DNA from: Methanosarcinaceae archaeon
Lineage (GTDB): Archaea; Halobacteriota; Methanosarcinia; Methanosarcinales; Methanosarcinaceae
Assembly (NCBI GenBank): GCA_023544565.1
Contig: JAMJFS010000010.1
Span: 1-61,912, forward strand
Direction: 5' to 3'
Length of the DNA stretch: 61,912 bases
Shown: in pieces, positions 23,409-31,194 of the stretch
Layout of the letters: every line of letters starts with the position of its first letter
How positions within the stretch are numbered: the stretch's first letter is position 1
The notes under the pieces: model-generated
Databases searched by the model: none
The model's input: the letters and a program-made list of their open reading frames with translations, nothing else
What the model was told of the DNA's origin: nothing
Made by a program: the position numbers and the translations under genes

Positions 23409-23744
23409 TTGACCGAGTTCCTTGAGGAAAAGATGACATCATTTGATTGCCAGAAAAAATTGATGTTCGGTTCAAAGGTCTATTTTGTGAATAACAACAT
23501 GATGTGCGGTGTACATCAGGACGATATATTTATCCGTCTTTTAGAGCAGGACAAAGAAGAAATACTGTCATTAAATGACGAAGTATCTCCATTTGAGCCA
23601 ATGAAAGGGCGCACTATGAAGCAGTATGTAGTGCTGCCGGAGTCATTGTATAATGAATTTGAAAAACTTGATGAGTGGCTCGAACGCTCATACAAGTACG
23701 TATCGTCTTTGCCGCTAAAAGAGCCAAAAAAGAAAAAGAGTTAA
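23409..23744 (+). CDS. TfoX N-terminal domain protein with in-frame TGA near its start
   Basis: The conserved part (about 111 residues) matches the TfoX/Sxy N-terminal domain: KLMFGSKVYFVNNNMMCGVH, then DIFIRL, PFEPMKGRTMKQYVVLP and WLERSYKYVSSLP. A good ribosome site (GAAGGT) and ATG stand at 23382, but that frame reads Met-Ala-TGA-Lys-Lys-Pro-Asn-Lys-Glu-Leu into the domain. Family members commonly have Trp here, so a TGG to TGA change is likely. Translation may restart at TTG 23409 or ATG 23433, losing little of the domain. The function of archaeal TfoX-domain proteins is unknown. Confidence 0.75.
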   Translation: MTEFLEEKMTSFDCQKKLMFGSKVYFVNNNMMCGVHQDDIFIRLLEQDKEEILSLNDEVSPFEPMKGRTMKQYVVLPESLYNEFEKLDEWLERSYKYVSSLPLKEPKKKKS

Positions 23745-23795
23745 AGTTAGTGTAAGTAGGTGTCTAATGGGCGCTTTAAATTTAAGGTGAACTAC

Positions 23796-24368
23796 ATGCA
23801 AGATATCGTAGAAATAATCAAATCAAGGCGTTGTGTGCGCCAATATCAGAAAGATGCTGTGTCAGATGAAGATATCGAATTTTTAATTAATTGTGGCATA
23901 CACGCCCCTTCCGGATTCAATGCACAACCATGGAAGTTCCTGGTTATCAAAGACAAGAAAATACAGGACAAAATATCTGAACATGGAAAAAGATCCCTCA
24001 TTCCCATGATCGAGCCAATGAAAGATACATCTCAAAAGATCGCAAATTTTTTGACATTTCTAAAAGCAGAAGAAACAAGTATTTTCTATGGCGCACCTGT
24101 TCTCATAATAATTCTTGGAAATGAGAACGTTATGACAGTTGATTATGATTGTGCAATGGCAGCACAGACAATGATGCTGGCAGCAAATTCCAAAGGCATC
24201 GGAAGTTGTTGGATTGGCGCTGCCACTACTGCACTTATGGACAAAGTAATCTTGAAAGAGTTAGGTGTTCCGGAAGGCTACAAAGCAATTGCACCATTGA
24301 TCTTTGGATACCCGGATGCTGAAACTGAAGTTCCTGAAAAAAATAAAACTGATATTATTTGGAAATAA
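23796..24368 (+). CDS. nitroreductase family protein
   Basis: The 190-residue product has the FMN-binding nitroreductase fold: IIKSRRCVRQYQ at the N-terminus (phosphate-binding Arg residues), HAPSGFNAQPWKFLVI, AAQTMMLAANSKGIGSCWIG and a C-terminal PLIFGYP. ATG 23796 follows AAGGTGA. These enzymes use NAD(P)H to reduce nitro groups, flavins or other acceptors. It completes a plus-strand cluster with the small HTH and TfoX-like genes, though 50 bp separates it from the latter. The physiological substrate is unknown. Confidence 0.9.
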   Translation: MQDIVEIIKSRRCVRQYQKDAVSDEDIEFLINCGIHAPSGFNAQPWKFLVIKDKKIQDKISEHGKRSLIPMIEPMKDTSQKIANFLTFLKAEETSIFYGAPVLIIILGNENVMTVDYDCAMAAQTMMLAANSKGIGSCWIGAATTALMDKVILKELGVPEGYKAIAPLIFGYPDAETEVPEKNKTDIIWK

Positions 24369-24412
24369 AGCCACAGTAGATGGCTTGTTTCTTCTTTTTT
24401 TGTTTTTTTATA

Positions 24413-24471
24413 GTATATGTTTTATAAACATATAGTTCGAGTAAATCTGAGCATCAGCGAAGATTTTCTTG
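24413..24471 (+). repeat. dispersed repeat A, copy 5
   Basis: GTATATGTTTTATAAACATA opens this copy; it includes the best form of the TATGTTTTATAAACATA dyad (7-3-7, perfect). CGAGTAAATCTGAGCATC and GAAGATTTTCTTG follow. A B copy starts 50 bp further on. It follows the nitroreductase gene. Confidence 0.8.
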
Positions 24472-24521
24472 GTTATGCATACTGAATTAATTTGAACGAT
24501 ATGGATATTTTTATAATGTGT

Positions 24522-24551
24522 GGAATATGCCGCCTACGTCGAATTGACTCG
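24522..24551 (+). repeat. palindromic repeat B
   Basis: GGAATATGCCGCCTACGTCG is followed by AATTGACTCGG. Together with its flanks it matches the copy at 29897-29927 over about 60 bp (shared ATGTGTGGAAT before and ATCTAAA after). The ATTGACTCGG tail is also the complement of the CGAGTCAAT core of repeat A. Confidence 0.65.
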
Positions 24552-24617
24552 GCATTAAAATGATCTAAACAAATACAATTTATTTGCAATAACTCTAAAT
24601 AACTTATTTAAAAAAAC

Positions 24618-25601
24618 CTATGTAGAAATCTTAAAATTAACATCAATTCCCAAAATGTCTTCTGCTCCCCCAAAAATGTCACGAGCAATTTCAGCACATC
24701 CGATAGCAGCACTCCACTTTCCAAGGACATGGCACTTCATACCAAGGTGGTCATTGACCTTATCCACCACATAATCAACTTCTCCGACTGAACCTGCAAG
24801 GAATATCTCTCCCCCGCAACCATAATCTTTGAGCAATATCTTGATGCTTACAATTTCCATTGCAGCGAACAGGGCAATCGTATCAAGTGCAAGCAGTGCA
24901 CTTTCTTCACATTTTGCCGCACCTTCAATAAGTTCCTTCCTATTTTTATACGGGGTATTTTTCAAAACCCCTGCGTGCATGAATGCCTCATTTGCAGTAC
25001 ATGAACCTGCATCAACATCCCGAATAGCCTGCAGGTCAAGTGGTCCATGATGTACTCCGGGCGCGAATATACATGCATCGATCGCACCGATCAATTTGCC
25101 ATCTGCAACTCCAACTGTCACAGTATTTGAACTGATATCTGACACTACAAGATCGTTATATCCATGACATAGCGCATGGTACGCGATACCGATCTTCTCG
25201 GGACTTGTTGAATGTGAAAATACATTCATGCGTGGGTCCGTGTTACTTCCTGCATGTATCCCCGGGATAAGCACAGCAGGTATGCCGGAATTTTTGATCG
25301 CATCAAAAACACGCGCACCTCCGCCGGTTTTCTCGCCGACACCCTCAATGCTCCTGACCCCTCTGGCATCAACTGAATTAATATCCTCGATCGTAGTGAT
25401 GTCATCCCCCATCGAATATGTAACTGCAATGAGTTCTATCTCACTTTCATCAACGTCAAAATGTTGCAGAATCGAATCAATGATCTCGGGTTCGGACATA
25501 GCGGCTGCATCGCTTCGAAGCAATTCGAATTTCTTAATCTCATTATCCGCAATGCCAACAAAGCGCATTGCAGTTGTCCCGTGATCGATACCCACAAACA
25601 T
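24618..25601 (-). CDS. methanogenesis marker protein 12
   Basis: The 327-residue protein belongs to the methanogenesis marker 12 family. It has an ASKHA-type nucleotide-binding fold: MFVGIDHGTTAMRFVGI (phosphate 1), VVSDISSNTVTVGVADG (phosphate 2), IFLAGSVGEVDYV (adenosine region). The fold is shared with acetate kinase and the BadF/BcrA activator ATPases. Its occurrence tracks methanogenesis and anaerobic methane oxidation. A role in activation or maturation of a methanogenesis enzyme is suspected but not shown. The stop lies 9 bp after the DUF2103 gene stop-start junction, so the two form one unit. Confidence 0.9.
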   Translation of the reverse strand: MFVGIDHGTTAMRFVGIADNEIKKFELLRSDAAAMSEPEIIDSILQHFDVDESEIELIAVTYSMGDDITTIEDINSVDARGVRSIEGVGEKTGGGARVFDAIKNSGIPAVLIPGIHAGSNTDPRMNVFSHSTSPEKIGIAYHALCHGYNDLVVSDISSNTVTVGVADGKLIGAIDACIFAPGVHHGPLDLQAIRDVDAGSCTANEAFMHAGVLKNTPYKNRKELIEGAAKCEESALLALDTIALFAAMEIVSIKILLKDYGCGGEIFLAGSVGEVDYVVDKVNDHLGMKCHVLGKWSAAIGCAEIARDIFGGAEDILGIDVNFKIST

Positions 25602-25610
25602 TAGTCACAC

Positions 25611-25946
25611 TCATTCCGAATCTTCAAAAAGCATTGCATTCAGTTCGTTCATCAAGCGTTCCCCTTCTGTATCATCCGCCACAGTAGTGATGACTCGTAT
25701 TTCCTGTACAGCAGTCCCATGAGTAATGATCATACGAAGATTGCCCCTCGTATCAGAACGTAGAACTTTTCCGGTGATTCCTCCGTGTGATGTTGTATTT
25801 CCTTTAACACTTATCACAGATGGCACAATTCGTTTGACCTCTGCGTGATCAAGGATCGTATCTATCAATTTCTTTCCATGGCGTCCACCAATAATAGTTG
25901 TGTGCACTCCGCCAATTTTTTCAGGTGTAGGGTGACTTTTGGTCAT
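25611..25946 (-). CDS. DUF2103 family protein
   Basis: The product of about 111 residues matches DUF2103, a small family annotated as putative metal-binding in methanogens. Conserved pieces include GGVHTTIIGGRHGKKLID, VKRIVPSVISVKGN and LRMIITHGTAVQEIRVIT. Several His and Gly residues could bind metal or nucleotide. I use ATG 25946 (MTKSHPTPEK); the frame remains open to 26039, but the extra residues look unconserved. It directly precedes the marker 12 gene (9 bp gap) and is probably co-transcribed with it. Confidence 0.8.
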   Translation of the reverse strand: MTKSHPTPEKIGGVHTTIIGGRHGKKLIDTILDHAEVKRIVPSVISVKGNTTSHGGITGKVLRSDTRGNLRMIITHGTAVQEIRVITTVADDTEGERLMNELNAMLFEDSE

Positions 25947-26125
25947 GTTATTACCGTATAATGTAAAGATTACACTGCATTTATTTAAGATGTATAAAAT
26001 AATAGTGGTTTTGGTCCATGCATGTTGTCTGGCAGTCATTTTAATGTAAAAGATCGAATGGATCTGCTATTTGATTATCATCGGATAAATTTTGTACTGC
26101 GAATGAGGCTTTGCCTGATAATCTA

Positions 26126-26563
26126 TCAGATTGCCTCAATATCACTCATACCAACAAGACTTATATTTGCATTAGACAAAACTTTCAAAGCGGACTTGAT
26201 ATCATCGACCCGAACGATCAGCAATGCCACATCTGACTTTGTGACAAAAGCATATGCATAATCGATGTTGATATTGTGCTCGCCCAAAACATCCGCAATG
26301 ACAGATAAACTACCAGGTACATCAGCCATTTCAATACCAAGCACACTTGTTTCAGACACTGTAAAACCTGCATTATGCAGCACACTGTGTGCTACATCAG
26401 GTTTATCTACAACCATTCTCACGATCCCAAAATCGCCTGCTTCTGCAATCGTGAATGCACGTATGTTCACATTTGCACTCGTAAGATTGGAAGCAATACT
26501 CGCAAGTTTACCGGATTTATTCTCTGAGAACAATGATATCTGCTTTATGATCTTATCTTCCAT
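26126..26563 (-). CDS. tandem ACT-domain protein
   Basis: The 145-residue protein consists of two ACT domains: residues about 5-70 (KQISLFSENKSGKLASIASN, then LTSANVNIRAF) and 72-140 (VLGIEMADVPGSLSVIADVL, then GEHNINIDYAYAF). ACT domains bind amino acids and often regulate metabolic enzymes. In methanogens such proteins commonly accompany phenylacetate-CoA ligase genes, as here (134 bp downstream of paaK, same strand). It may sense an aromatic or branched-chain amino acid. The specific ligand is not predictable. Confidence 0.9.
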   Translation of the reverse strand: MEDKIIKQISLFSENKSGKLASIASNLTSANVNIRAFTIAEAGDFGIVRMVVDKPDVAHSVLHNAGFTVSETSVLGIEMADVPGSLSVIADVLGEHNINIDYAYAFVTKSDVALLIVRVDDIKSALKVLSNANISLVGMSDIEAI

Positions 26564-26594
26564 TTTACTACCCCATGTTTATTTGTTTAGATAT

Positions 26595-26695
26595 AAGTTC
26601 AACTTTAGGTTTAAGTTTGATTTTTTTAGTGTCTAAACTTGATTTTAATGTCTAAGTTTGATTTTAAGTTTAATTTTAATGTCTGAGTTTATCCT
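26595..26695. repeat. imperfect tandem GTCTAAGTTTGATTTTAA repeats
   Basis: The gap between the ligase and ACT genes holds several degenerate copies of a unit resembling GTCTAARYTTGATTTTAAT. It is AT-rich and non-coding. The tract is likely slippage-generated. Confidence 0.55.
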
Positions 26696-26697
26696 GA

Positions 26698-28002
26698 TTA
26701 TCTCTTTCTATTGTCAATGACCTTCTTTGATTTGCCCATTGACCTTGGCAGAGACCCGTTCTCAACCAGTTCTACCTTAACTGCAAGGTTCAACACACTT
26801 TTAAGCGATGATGCCACCCTTTTCTCAAGTGATATAATGTCATTTACCTTATCGCTGAATGCAGCGTCTGTCATTTCGATCTGAACTTTCATAGTATCCA
26901 GTTCATTTACACGATCAACAATGATCATGAAGTGCTCTCCAACCTCGGGTATGTTCATAAGAACAGACTCTATCTGTCCGGGGAATACATTGATGCCCCT
27001 TATGATCAGCATATCGTCAACACGTCCCAGTACACGCATGATACGTGGATGCGTGCGTCCGCACTTGCATACTTCACTGGTCTTTACGGTAAGGTCTCCG
27101 ATCTTATACCTGACAAGTGGCAGAGCCTCTTTTGCAAGGGTTGTGATAACAAGTTCTCCCTGTTCTCCATCAGATACTGACTCACCTGTCTTTGGATCAA
27201 TTATCTCGACTAAGAATTGATCTGCCCAGATATGTATCCCATCTTGATATGTGCATTCTGTGAACAATGGTCCGCTAAGTTCGGAAGTCCCGAATATGTC
27301 ATAAGCCTTAATACCGGTTAAATCTTCAATCCTTGTACGCATCTCTTCTGACCATGGCTCGGCACCAAGTACACCTATGCGTAACTTTGTATCATTTTTG
27401 AGACTAATACCTGCCTGTTTTGCAGCCTCGTTCATGAACAACATATATGATGGTGTACACGCAAGCACAGTCGTACCAAGATCCTGCATCAGTTCAAGTT
27501 GCTTTTCGGTATTACCTGCACTTGTTGGCAGTACTGTAGAGCCTACCTCTTCTGCCCCATAATGCATTCCAAGACCGCCTGTGAAAAGACCGTATCCATA
27601 ACTTATCTGCATAACATCACTGCGTCCTACGCCAATTGATGTCAGCGCTCGTGCAAGAGATAATGACCATTGGTAAATATCGTTTTTCGTATATCCAACG
27701 ATCGTAGGTTTGCCTGTTGTACCGGACGATACATGAAAACGTACAAGCTGTTCATTGGGCACACAGAACATACCTGTCGGGTATGTATCCCTCAGATCCT
27801 TTTTGTATGTGAAAGGCAGTTTTTTGATATCATCAAGTGTCTTGATATCTTCCGGTTTGACGCTTGCATCATCAAACTTCTTTCTATAAAATGGTGAATG
27901 CTGGTAAACATAATGTACAAGTTCCTTTAACTTTTGTTCCTGCAATTCTTGCAATTCATCAACATGCATTCGTTCGATCTGTGGATTCCAGTACTCTATC
28001 AT
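26698..28002 (-). CDS. paaK: phenylacetate-CoA ligase family protein
   Basis: The product of about 434 residues is an adenylate-forming CoA ligase of the PaaK branch. AMP-binding signatures are FHVSSGTTGKPTIVGYT (about 90-106), ILGAEPWS and YDIFGTSEL; the C-terminal hinge region is GRVDDMLIIRGINVFP. Archaeal homologues activate aryl acids, such as phenylacetate or indoleacetate, made from or destined for aromatic amino acids with 2-oxoacid:ferredoxin oxidoreductases. The ACT protein behind it supports a regulated amino-acid link. I prefer ATG 28002, which follows GAGATGA; an ATG at 28011 is also possible. Confidence 0.9.
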   Translation of the reverse strand: MIEYWNPQIERMHVDELQELQEQKLKELVHYVYQHSPFYRKKFDDASVKPEDIKTLDDIKKLPFTYKKDLRDTYPTGMFCVPNEQLVRFHVSSGTTGKPTIVGYTKNDIYQWSLSLARALTSIGVGRSDVMQISYGYGLFTGGLGMHYGAEEVGSTVLPTSAGNTEKQLELMQDLGTTVLACTPSYMLFMNEAAKQAGISLKNDTKLRIGVLGAEPWSEEMRTRIEDLTGIKAYDIFGTSELSGPLFTECTYQDGIHIWADQFLVEIIDPKTGESVSDGEQGELVITTLAKEALPLVRYKIGDLTVKTSEVCKCGRTHPRIMRVLGRVDDMLIIRGINVFPGQIESVLMNIPEVGEHFMIIVDRVNELDTMKVQIEMTDAAFSDKVNDIISLEKRVASSLKSVLNLAVKVELVENGSLPRSMGKSKKVIDNRKR

Positions 28003-28019
28003 GTAATTCATCTCTTAAT

Positions 28020-28070
28020 TGTAATTTGAGTTGTAATTGTAATTGTAATTGTAATTATAATCATAATTGT
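28020..28070. repeat. TTGTAA hexanucleotide tract
   Basis: Several tandem copies of TTGTAA (or TTATAA) precede the phenylacetate-CoA ligase gene, in its promoter region. Copy number is likely variable. Confidence 0.7.
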
Positions 28071-28148
28071 AAATTTGCAATTAGGATTCAGATGTTCATT
28101 GTGGTAATGGCACAAATGGTTGACACACATAAAAATAATCATCAAGAC

Positions 28149-29114
28149 TTATAAAATAGACGGATTTGTCTTGTTTTTTAAGATGTCACATACACGTGTC
28201 TTACATTCTAAAAGAATAGTGTCCATATCCGCAACAACATCAATTCCGGCAGCTCCCGCATGTCCGCCGCCTGTGCCCTGATAGTTTTGGCTGATATCTT
28301 CCATGATCTGTCCAAGATTTATTCCTGCACTCACAGCATCACGTTTTGCACGTCCGCTTACTCGTATGGTGCCATCACGAGATGATCCGACAAGTGCAAC
28401 ATCTGCACCAATGTTAATGAGCATTGATGATGCCGACCCTCCAAAAGAACTGATATTGGATGATGCTATCAACCAATTATTAACGCGCTCTATTTGTGCG
28501 CGTGTGGCAGATTTTAGCATTGCTATACGCATTGAGATATCTTGTGGGGTAGCAGCCATCAGTTCCAATACTTCAGTATATTCAACACCACTCACCTCTA
28601 TGATCTCTCCCATCGTCCTGAAAGTTGAAGGATTTGCATGTTTAAAGTGTCCGGTATCGGTTATGATGCCTGTCATAAGACCAAGTGCTATCCGCCGCAT
28701 AATTGGCGCTTCCATGTGTCGTAATACATCAAATACGATCTCAGCTGTAGATGCTGCATCACAATGTAGGAAAAAATCCGCATTTTCTATCAGTGCTGTA
28801 GTTGTATGATGGTCAATTACACAATAATTTGATAATTGTATGTCATTTAATTGTGCGCTTGTAGAAGTGTCTACTACGACAGTAAATCCATAATCAGAAG
28901 GATCGGGAGAATCTACTACGTTAATTTCCAATCTGTCGATCAAAAGAGATGCAACTCTATTGCTTCCATCGACAAGACCTACAGTACCGCCAATAGCTTC
29001 AGATAATGCAAATGCACTACTAACAGCATCCGGATCAGCGTTACGATGACACAAAAATAAAATGTTGTGATAATCCAGAAGTCTGTTATAAAATTCAACT
29101 TCATCAACTTGCAT
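28149..29114 (-). CDS. DHH/DHHA1 family phosphoesterase
   Basis: The 321-residue protein belongs to the DHH superfamily. Motifs are LCHRNADPDAV (I), VVVDTSTS (II), VIDHHTTT (III, the DHH), a later Asp in GIITDTGHF, and DHHA1 signature GTGGGHAGAAG near the C-terminus. The closest functional group is NrnA-like oligoribonuclease/pAp phosphatase; the DHHA1 ending distinguishes it from DHHA2 pyrophosphatases. It lies behind prefoldin beta at the end of the information-processing run and could handle RNA degradation products. Cyclic-dinucleotide hydrolysis is an alternative. Confidence 0.85.
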   Translation of the reverse strand: MQVDEVEFYNRLLDYHNILFLCHRNADPDAVSSAFALSEAIGGTVGLVDGSNRVASLLIDRLEINVVDSPDPSDYGFTVVVDTSTSAQLNDIQLSNYCVIDHHTTTALIENADFFLHCDAASTAEIVFDVLRHMEAPIMRRIALGLMTGIITDTGHFKHANPSTFRTMGEIIEVSGVEYTEVLELMAATPQDISMRIAMLKSATRAQIERVNNWLIASSNISSFGGSASSMLINIGADVALVGSSRDGTIRVSGRAKRDAVSAGINLGQIMEDISQNYQGTGGGHAGAAGIDVVADMDTILLECKTRVCDILKNKTNPSIL

Positions 29115-29197
29115 TGATACCTCTGAACATCAAAAAAGCAGCAGCAATAATAAGTTAGTTTGCTTCAATTGATGTTCATAGTATGGATGCCAGGCAA

Positions 29198-29551
29198 CTA
29201 TTGTGCTTGAGTACCCATTGACTGCTCAAGTTGTTCTTGAAGTTGTGTAAAACGTTTTGCGATACGCTCTTCCTGTTTGCTGATGGATTGAAGTCTCAAT
29301 GTCAAAGTTTCGTTCTTTTCATTTAACTTTGCAATTGTTTCCTCTTTGCTGGATTGTATTTGTAATTCTCCAACAGCTCTGTAAATTATAGCATCGTCTG
29401 GAAGTTGTCCAAGTTCTTCAAGTGCCATTTCGGACTCTTTTTTAATACTGTCCATCTGACCTTTCTGCGCTGCAAGAGCCTGTGCTTGCTGCTGAACTTG
29501 CTGCAGTTGTGCCAATTGGTTCTGTATCTGTGGGGGTAATTCGTTACTCAT
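29198..29551 (-). CDS. pfdB: prefoldin subunit beta
   Basis: The 117-residue protein is a long coiled-coil hairpin: N-terminal helix (QNQLAQLQQVQQQAQALAAQ), central turn with YRAVGELQIQ, and C-terminal helix (RLQSISKQEERIAKRF). This is the beta prefoldin pattern. With PfdA it forms a hexameric jellyfish that holds unfolded proteins for the thermosome. The gene follows the superoperon on the same strand, as in many archaea, after a repeat-containing gap. The C-terminal tail is Gln-rich. Confidence 0.95.
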   Translation of the reverse strand: MSNELPPQIQNQLAQLQQVQQQAQALAAQKGQMDSIKKESEMALEELGQLPDDAIIYRAVGELQIQSSKEETIAKLNEKNETLTLRLQSISKQEERIAKRFTQLQEQLEQSMGTQAQ

Positions 29552-29978
29552 GTGGTTTCACCTAGAGCCCCAATAATCACTAAAGGGATTTTAATGTTTC
29601 TATGAATTACCGGAAAAATCCTTCCTCACGGTCGGATTTACTCGATGTATATAATTTTATAAATTATGTGCAAACATAAAAATGTAAGACCACTTATTTT
29701 TGTATTTGTATAGATGTGTTAATATTGGTTCGTAAATGAGATTGTTCTATCAAACTAAAACCAATACAACCGCCGCAGGCGGCATATTTCCAGCTCACTG
29801 ACACAAACGAGATGAGCATTTTAGCGGCAAATCTGATTTGTGAAAATATGCACAAAGAATTAATCCGACCGATAGAAATATTTATTCCTGATGTGTGGAA
29901 TGTGCCGCTTGCGGCGGATTGACTCGGAATCAAAACTATCTAAATAAGTACTCATTTTTTATCCGAAACAGCCGCATT
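29552..29978. other. intergenic gap with MITE-like element
   Basis: The 430 bp between pcc1 and pfdB contain no gene. The main content is a 148-bp repeat unit at 29770-29917 and the extra copy of the pcc1 3' end at 29979. A DnaA-like or terminator structure is not evident. The pfdB promoter should lie at its left end, near 29575-29650. Confidence 0.55.
29770..29917. mobile_element. MITE-like element with inverted B termini
   Basis: The left end (CCGCCGCAGGCGGCATATTT, from 29770) is the near-exact inverted complement of the right end (GGAATGTGCCGCTTGCGGCG, to 29917). Each terminus is itself a palindrome. The 148-bp interior is non-coding and contains a CTCACTGACAC phrase also found in repeat A (reverse strand). 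It splits the superoperon from pfdB. Mobility is inferred only from structure and recurrence. Confidence 0.5.
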
Positions 29979-30025
29979 ATCTGTGGTTTTAGAGACCTCA
30001 TTTATCTGTGGTTTTAGAGACCTCA
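29979..30025. repeat. pcc1: 25-bp tandem duplication at the pcc1 3' end
   Basis: ATCTGTGGTTTTAGAGACCT, plus CA, occurs at 29979-30000 and again at 30004-30025, a 25-bp tandem duplication. Because 25 is not a multiple of three it shifts the frame and creates the present stop of pcc1. Without it, the frame would read on for seven further residues to a TGA. Confidence 0.85.
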
Positions 30026-30237
30026 TATGCGACCTGTATAAGACGTAACCATGTATTCAAAGATGAACGCATGGACACTACATCTTCTGTCTCAATAGAT
30101 AGAATGAGACTTGGATCAATGTATGACATTTCAATAATTGATCTGTCAGATACAGGAGTCTCGATTTCCGGTAAAATTGCTTCGTAGATAGAACATGCAT
30201 TATCTGTTTCAAAAACAAATTCTGCCTTGAACTTCAT
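29998..30237 (-). CDS. pcc1: KEOPS complex subunit Pcc1
   Basis: The product of about 79 residues matches Pcc1, the small dimerising subunit of KEOPS, which makes the universal t6A37 modification of ANN-decoding tRNAs. Typical pieces are AEFVFETDNACSIYEAILPE and LILSIETEDVVSMRSSLNTW followed by RLIQVA. ATG 30237 lies behind GGAGTGA, which overlaps the stop of the Brix gene; translation is coupled. The extreme C-terminus was altered by a 25-bp duplication (EVSKTTDK then stop), which should not affect the fold. Other KEOPS genes are not in this window. Confidence 0.9.
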   Translation of the reverse strand: MKFKAEFVFETDNACSIYEAILPEIETPVSDRSIIEMSYIDPSLILSIETEDVVSMRSSLNTWLRLIQVAYEVSKTTDK

Positions 30238-30242
30238 TCCAC

Positions 30243-30713
30243 TCACTCCACAAAATCCTGTTTAAGACTTTTTACCTTTAGTTTGAATAGAAGAGTATTC
30301 GAATCAATGAAATCTATTATTTCATCATTTATAATAACGCAACGCGGATTTGATGGATCATCTACACTCAATAATGAAAGACTACTGGCTATTGTGCCGG
30401 CAAGTTTAGACTTACCCGTTCCTACAATAACAGGTTCAACTAACTTTAGTTTTGAGAATTTTAAATTTTCAGGATCGAGAACTGTCATGTGAATTGATAG
30501 CAAACAAAGACCATTGCCGTCATATATCGCAAGACTCCCTGGATTTCCGTGGAATTCCCCAATAATAAAAAGGGAATCGTCATGTGCAAGGTGTAATACC
30601 TCGCTCATGCCCATCTTTCCTCGATTAACGTACTCGCAATTAAAAAATGTAGATAAGCATTTGCACAAAGTGCGAGTTCTGTTTGATGGTTTGCGAGAAG
30701 AAGTAATTAACAT
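30243..30713 (-). CDS. Brix domain-containing ribosome biogenesis protein (archaeal Imp4-like)
   Basis: The 156-residue protein opens with MLITSSRKPSNRTRTLCKCL, the typical start of archaeal Brix-domain proteins. The rest keeps the pattern of a duplicated alpha/beta RNA-binding domain (LAHDDSLFIIGEFHGNPGS, VIINDEIIDFID). Eukaryotic relatives (Imp4, Brx1, Rpf1) act in rRNA processing, and the archaeal one is thought to assist pre-rRNA maturation. It sits between rpo12 and pcc1, a widely conserved order, and overlaps the ribosome site of pcc1. Confidence 0.9.
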   Translation of the reverse strand: MLITSSRKPSNRTRTLCKCLSTFFNCEYVNRGKMGMSEVLHLAHDDSLFIIGEFHGNPGSLAIYDGNGLCLLSIHMTVLDPENLKFSKLKLVEPVIVGTGKSKLAGTIASSLSLLSVDDPSNPRCVIINDEIIDFIDSNTLLFKLKVKSLKQDFVE

Positions 30714-30718
30714 ACTTC

Positions 30719-30856
30719 TTACTCTGCCTTGACAGTTTTAATAGTGGTCGGACGTTCTTTAACGATGATACGATGTCCACAATATGGACATCGAACTCCG
30801 GTGTACTGATAATCTATCTCGACATTTCGCTTGCATCGAGTGCATTTGTAACCCAT
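30719..30856 (-). CDS. rpo12: DNA-directed RNA polymerase subunit Rpo12 (RpoP)
   Basis: This 45-residue gene is easily missed because of its size. It encodes [20 protein letters not shown], then [16 protein letters not shown]. The CxxC...CPYCG zinc ribbon and the closing IIVKERP are diagnostic of archaeal RpoP, the counterpart of eukaryotic Rpb12, which helps assemble the Rpo3/Rpo10/Rpo11 platform. It lies 13 bp after rpl37ae and 5 bp before the Brix gene, in the classical order. ATG 30856 gives the family's usual length. Confidence 0.95.
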   Translation of the reverse strand: MGYKCTRCKRNVEIDYQYTGVRCPYCGHRIIVKERPTTIKTVKAE

Positions 30857-30869
30857 GATTACCTACTGC

Positions 30870-31160
30870 CTAATCTACTACCTGTTCTGTGGCTTTCTTA
30901 ACGGTACGCATGACTGTCTGGCCAACTGATGTATGTGGTAAATATGTTCCACCTGCAAAGGTGTGACCACATTTGGTACAACTCCATATTCCAGTACCCA
31001 CTCTCTTCACATTTGGACGTGCACAATTTGAACAAGTGTGCGGCATTTTCATGCGATCTTCAAGATCTGCGATCAATTTTCGATCTCTTCTACCGTAACG
31101 TACACCAAACCGTCCTGCTGATCTGGATACGCGTCCCTTTCGTGTAAATTTTTTTGCCAT
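30870..31160 (-). CDS. rpl37ae: 50S ribosomal protein L37Ae (eL43)
   Basis: The protein of about 96 residues starts [20 protein letters not shown] and has the zinc ribbon [11 protein letters not shown]...CTKCG, followed by FAGGTYLP. These are fixed features of eL43. ATG 31160 follows AAAGGAGAT, so the frame's extension to 31190 is not used. It sits between rrp42 and rpo12 in the conserved superoperon. eL43 binds 23S rRNA near the E site. Confidence 0.95.
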   Translation of the reverse strand: MAKKFTRKGRVSRSAGRFGVRYGRRDRKLIADLEDRMKMPHTCSNCARPNVKRVGTGIWSCTKCGHTFAGGTYLPHTSVGQTVMRTVKKATEQVVD

Positions 31161-31194
31161 GAATAATATCTCCTTTAATTGTGAATTCAATTAA

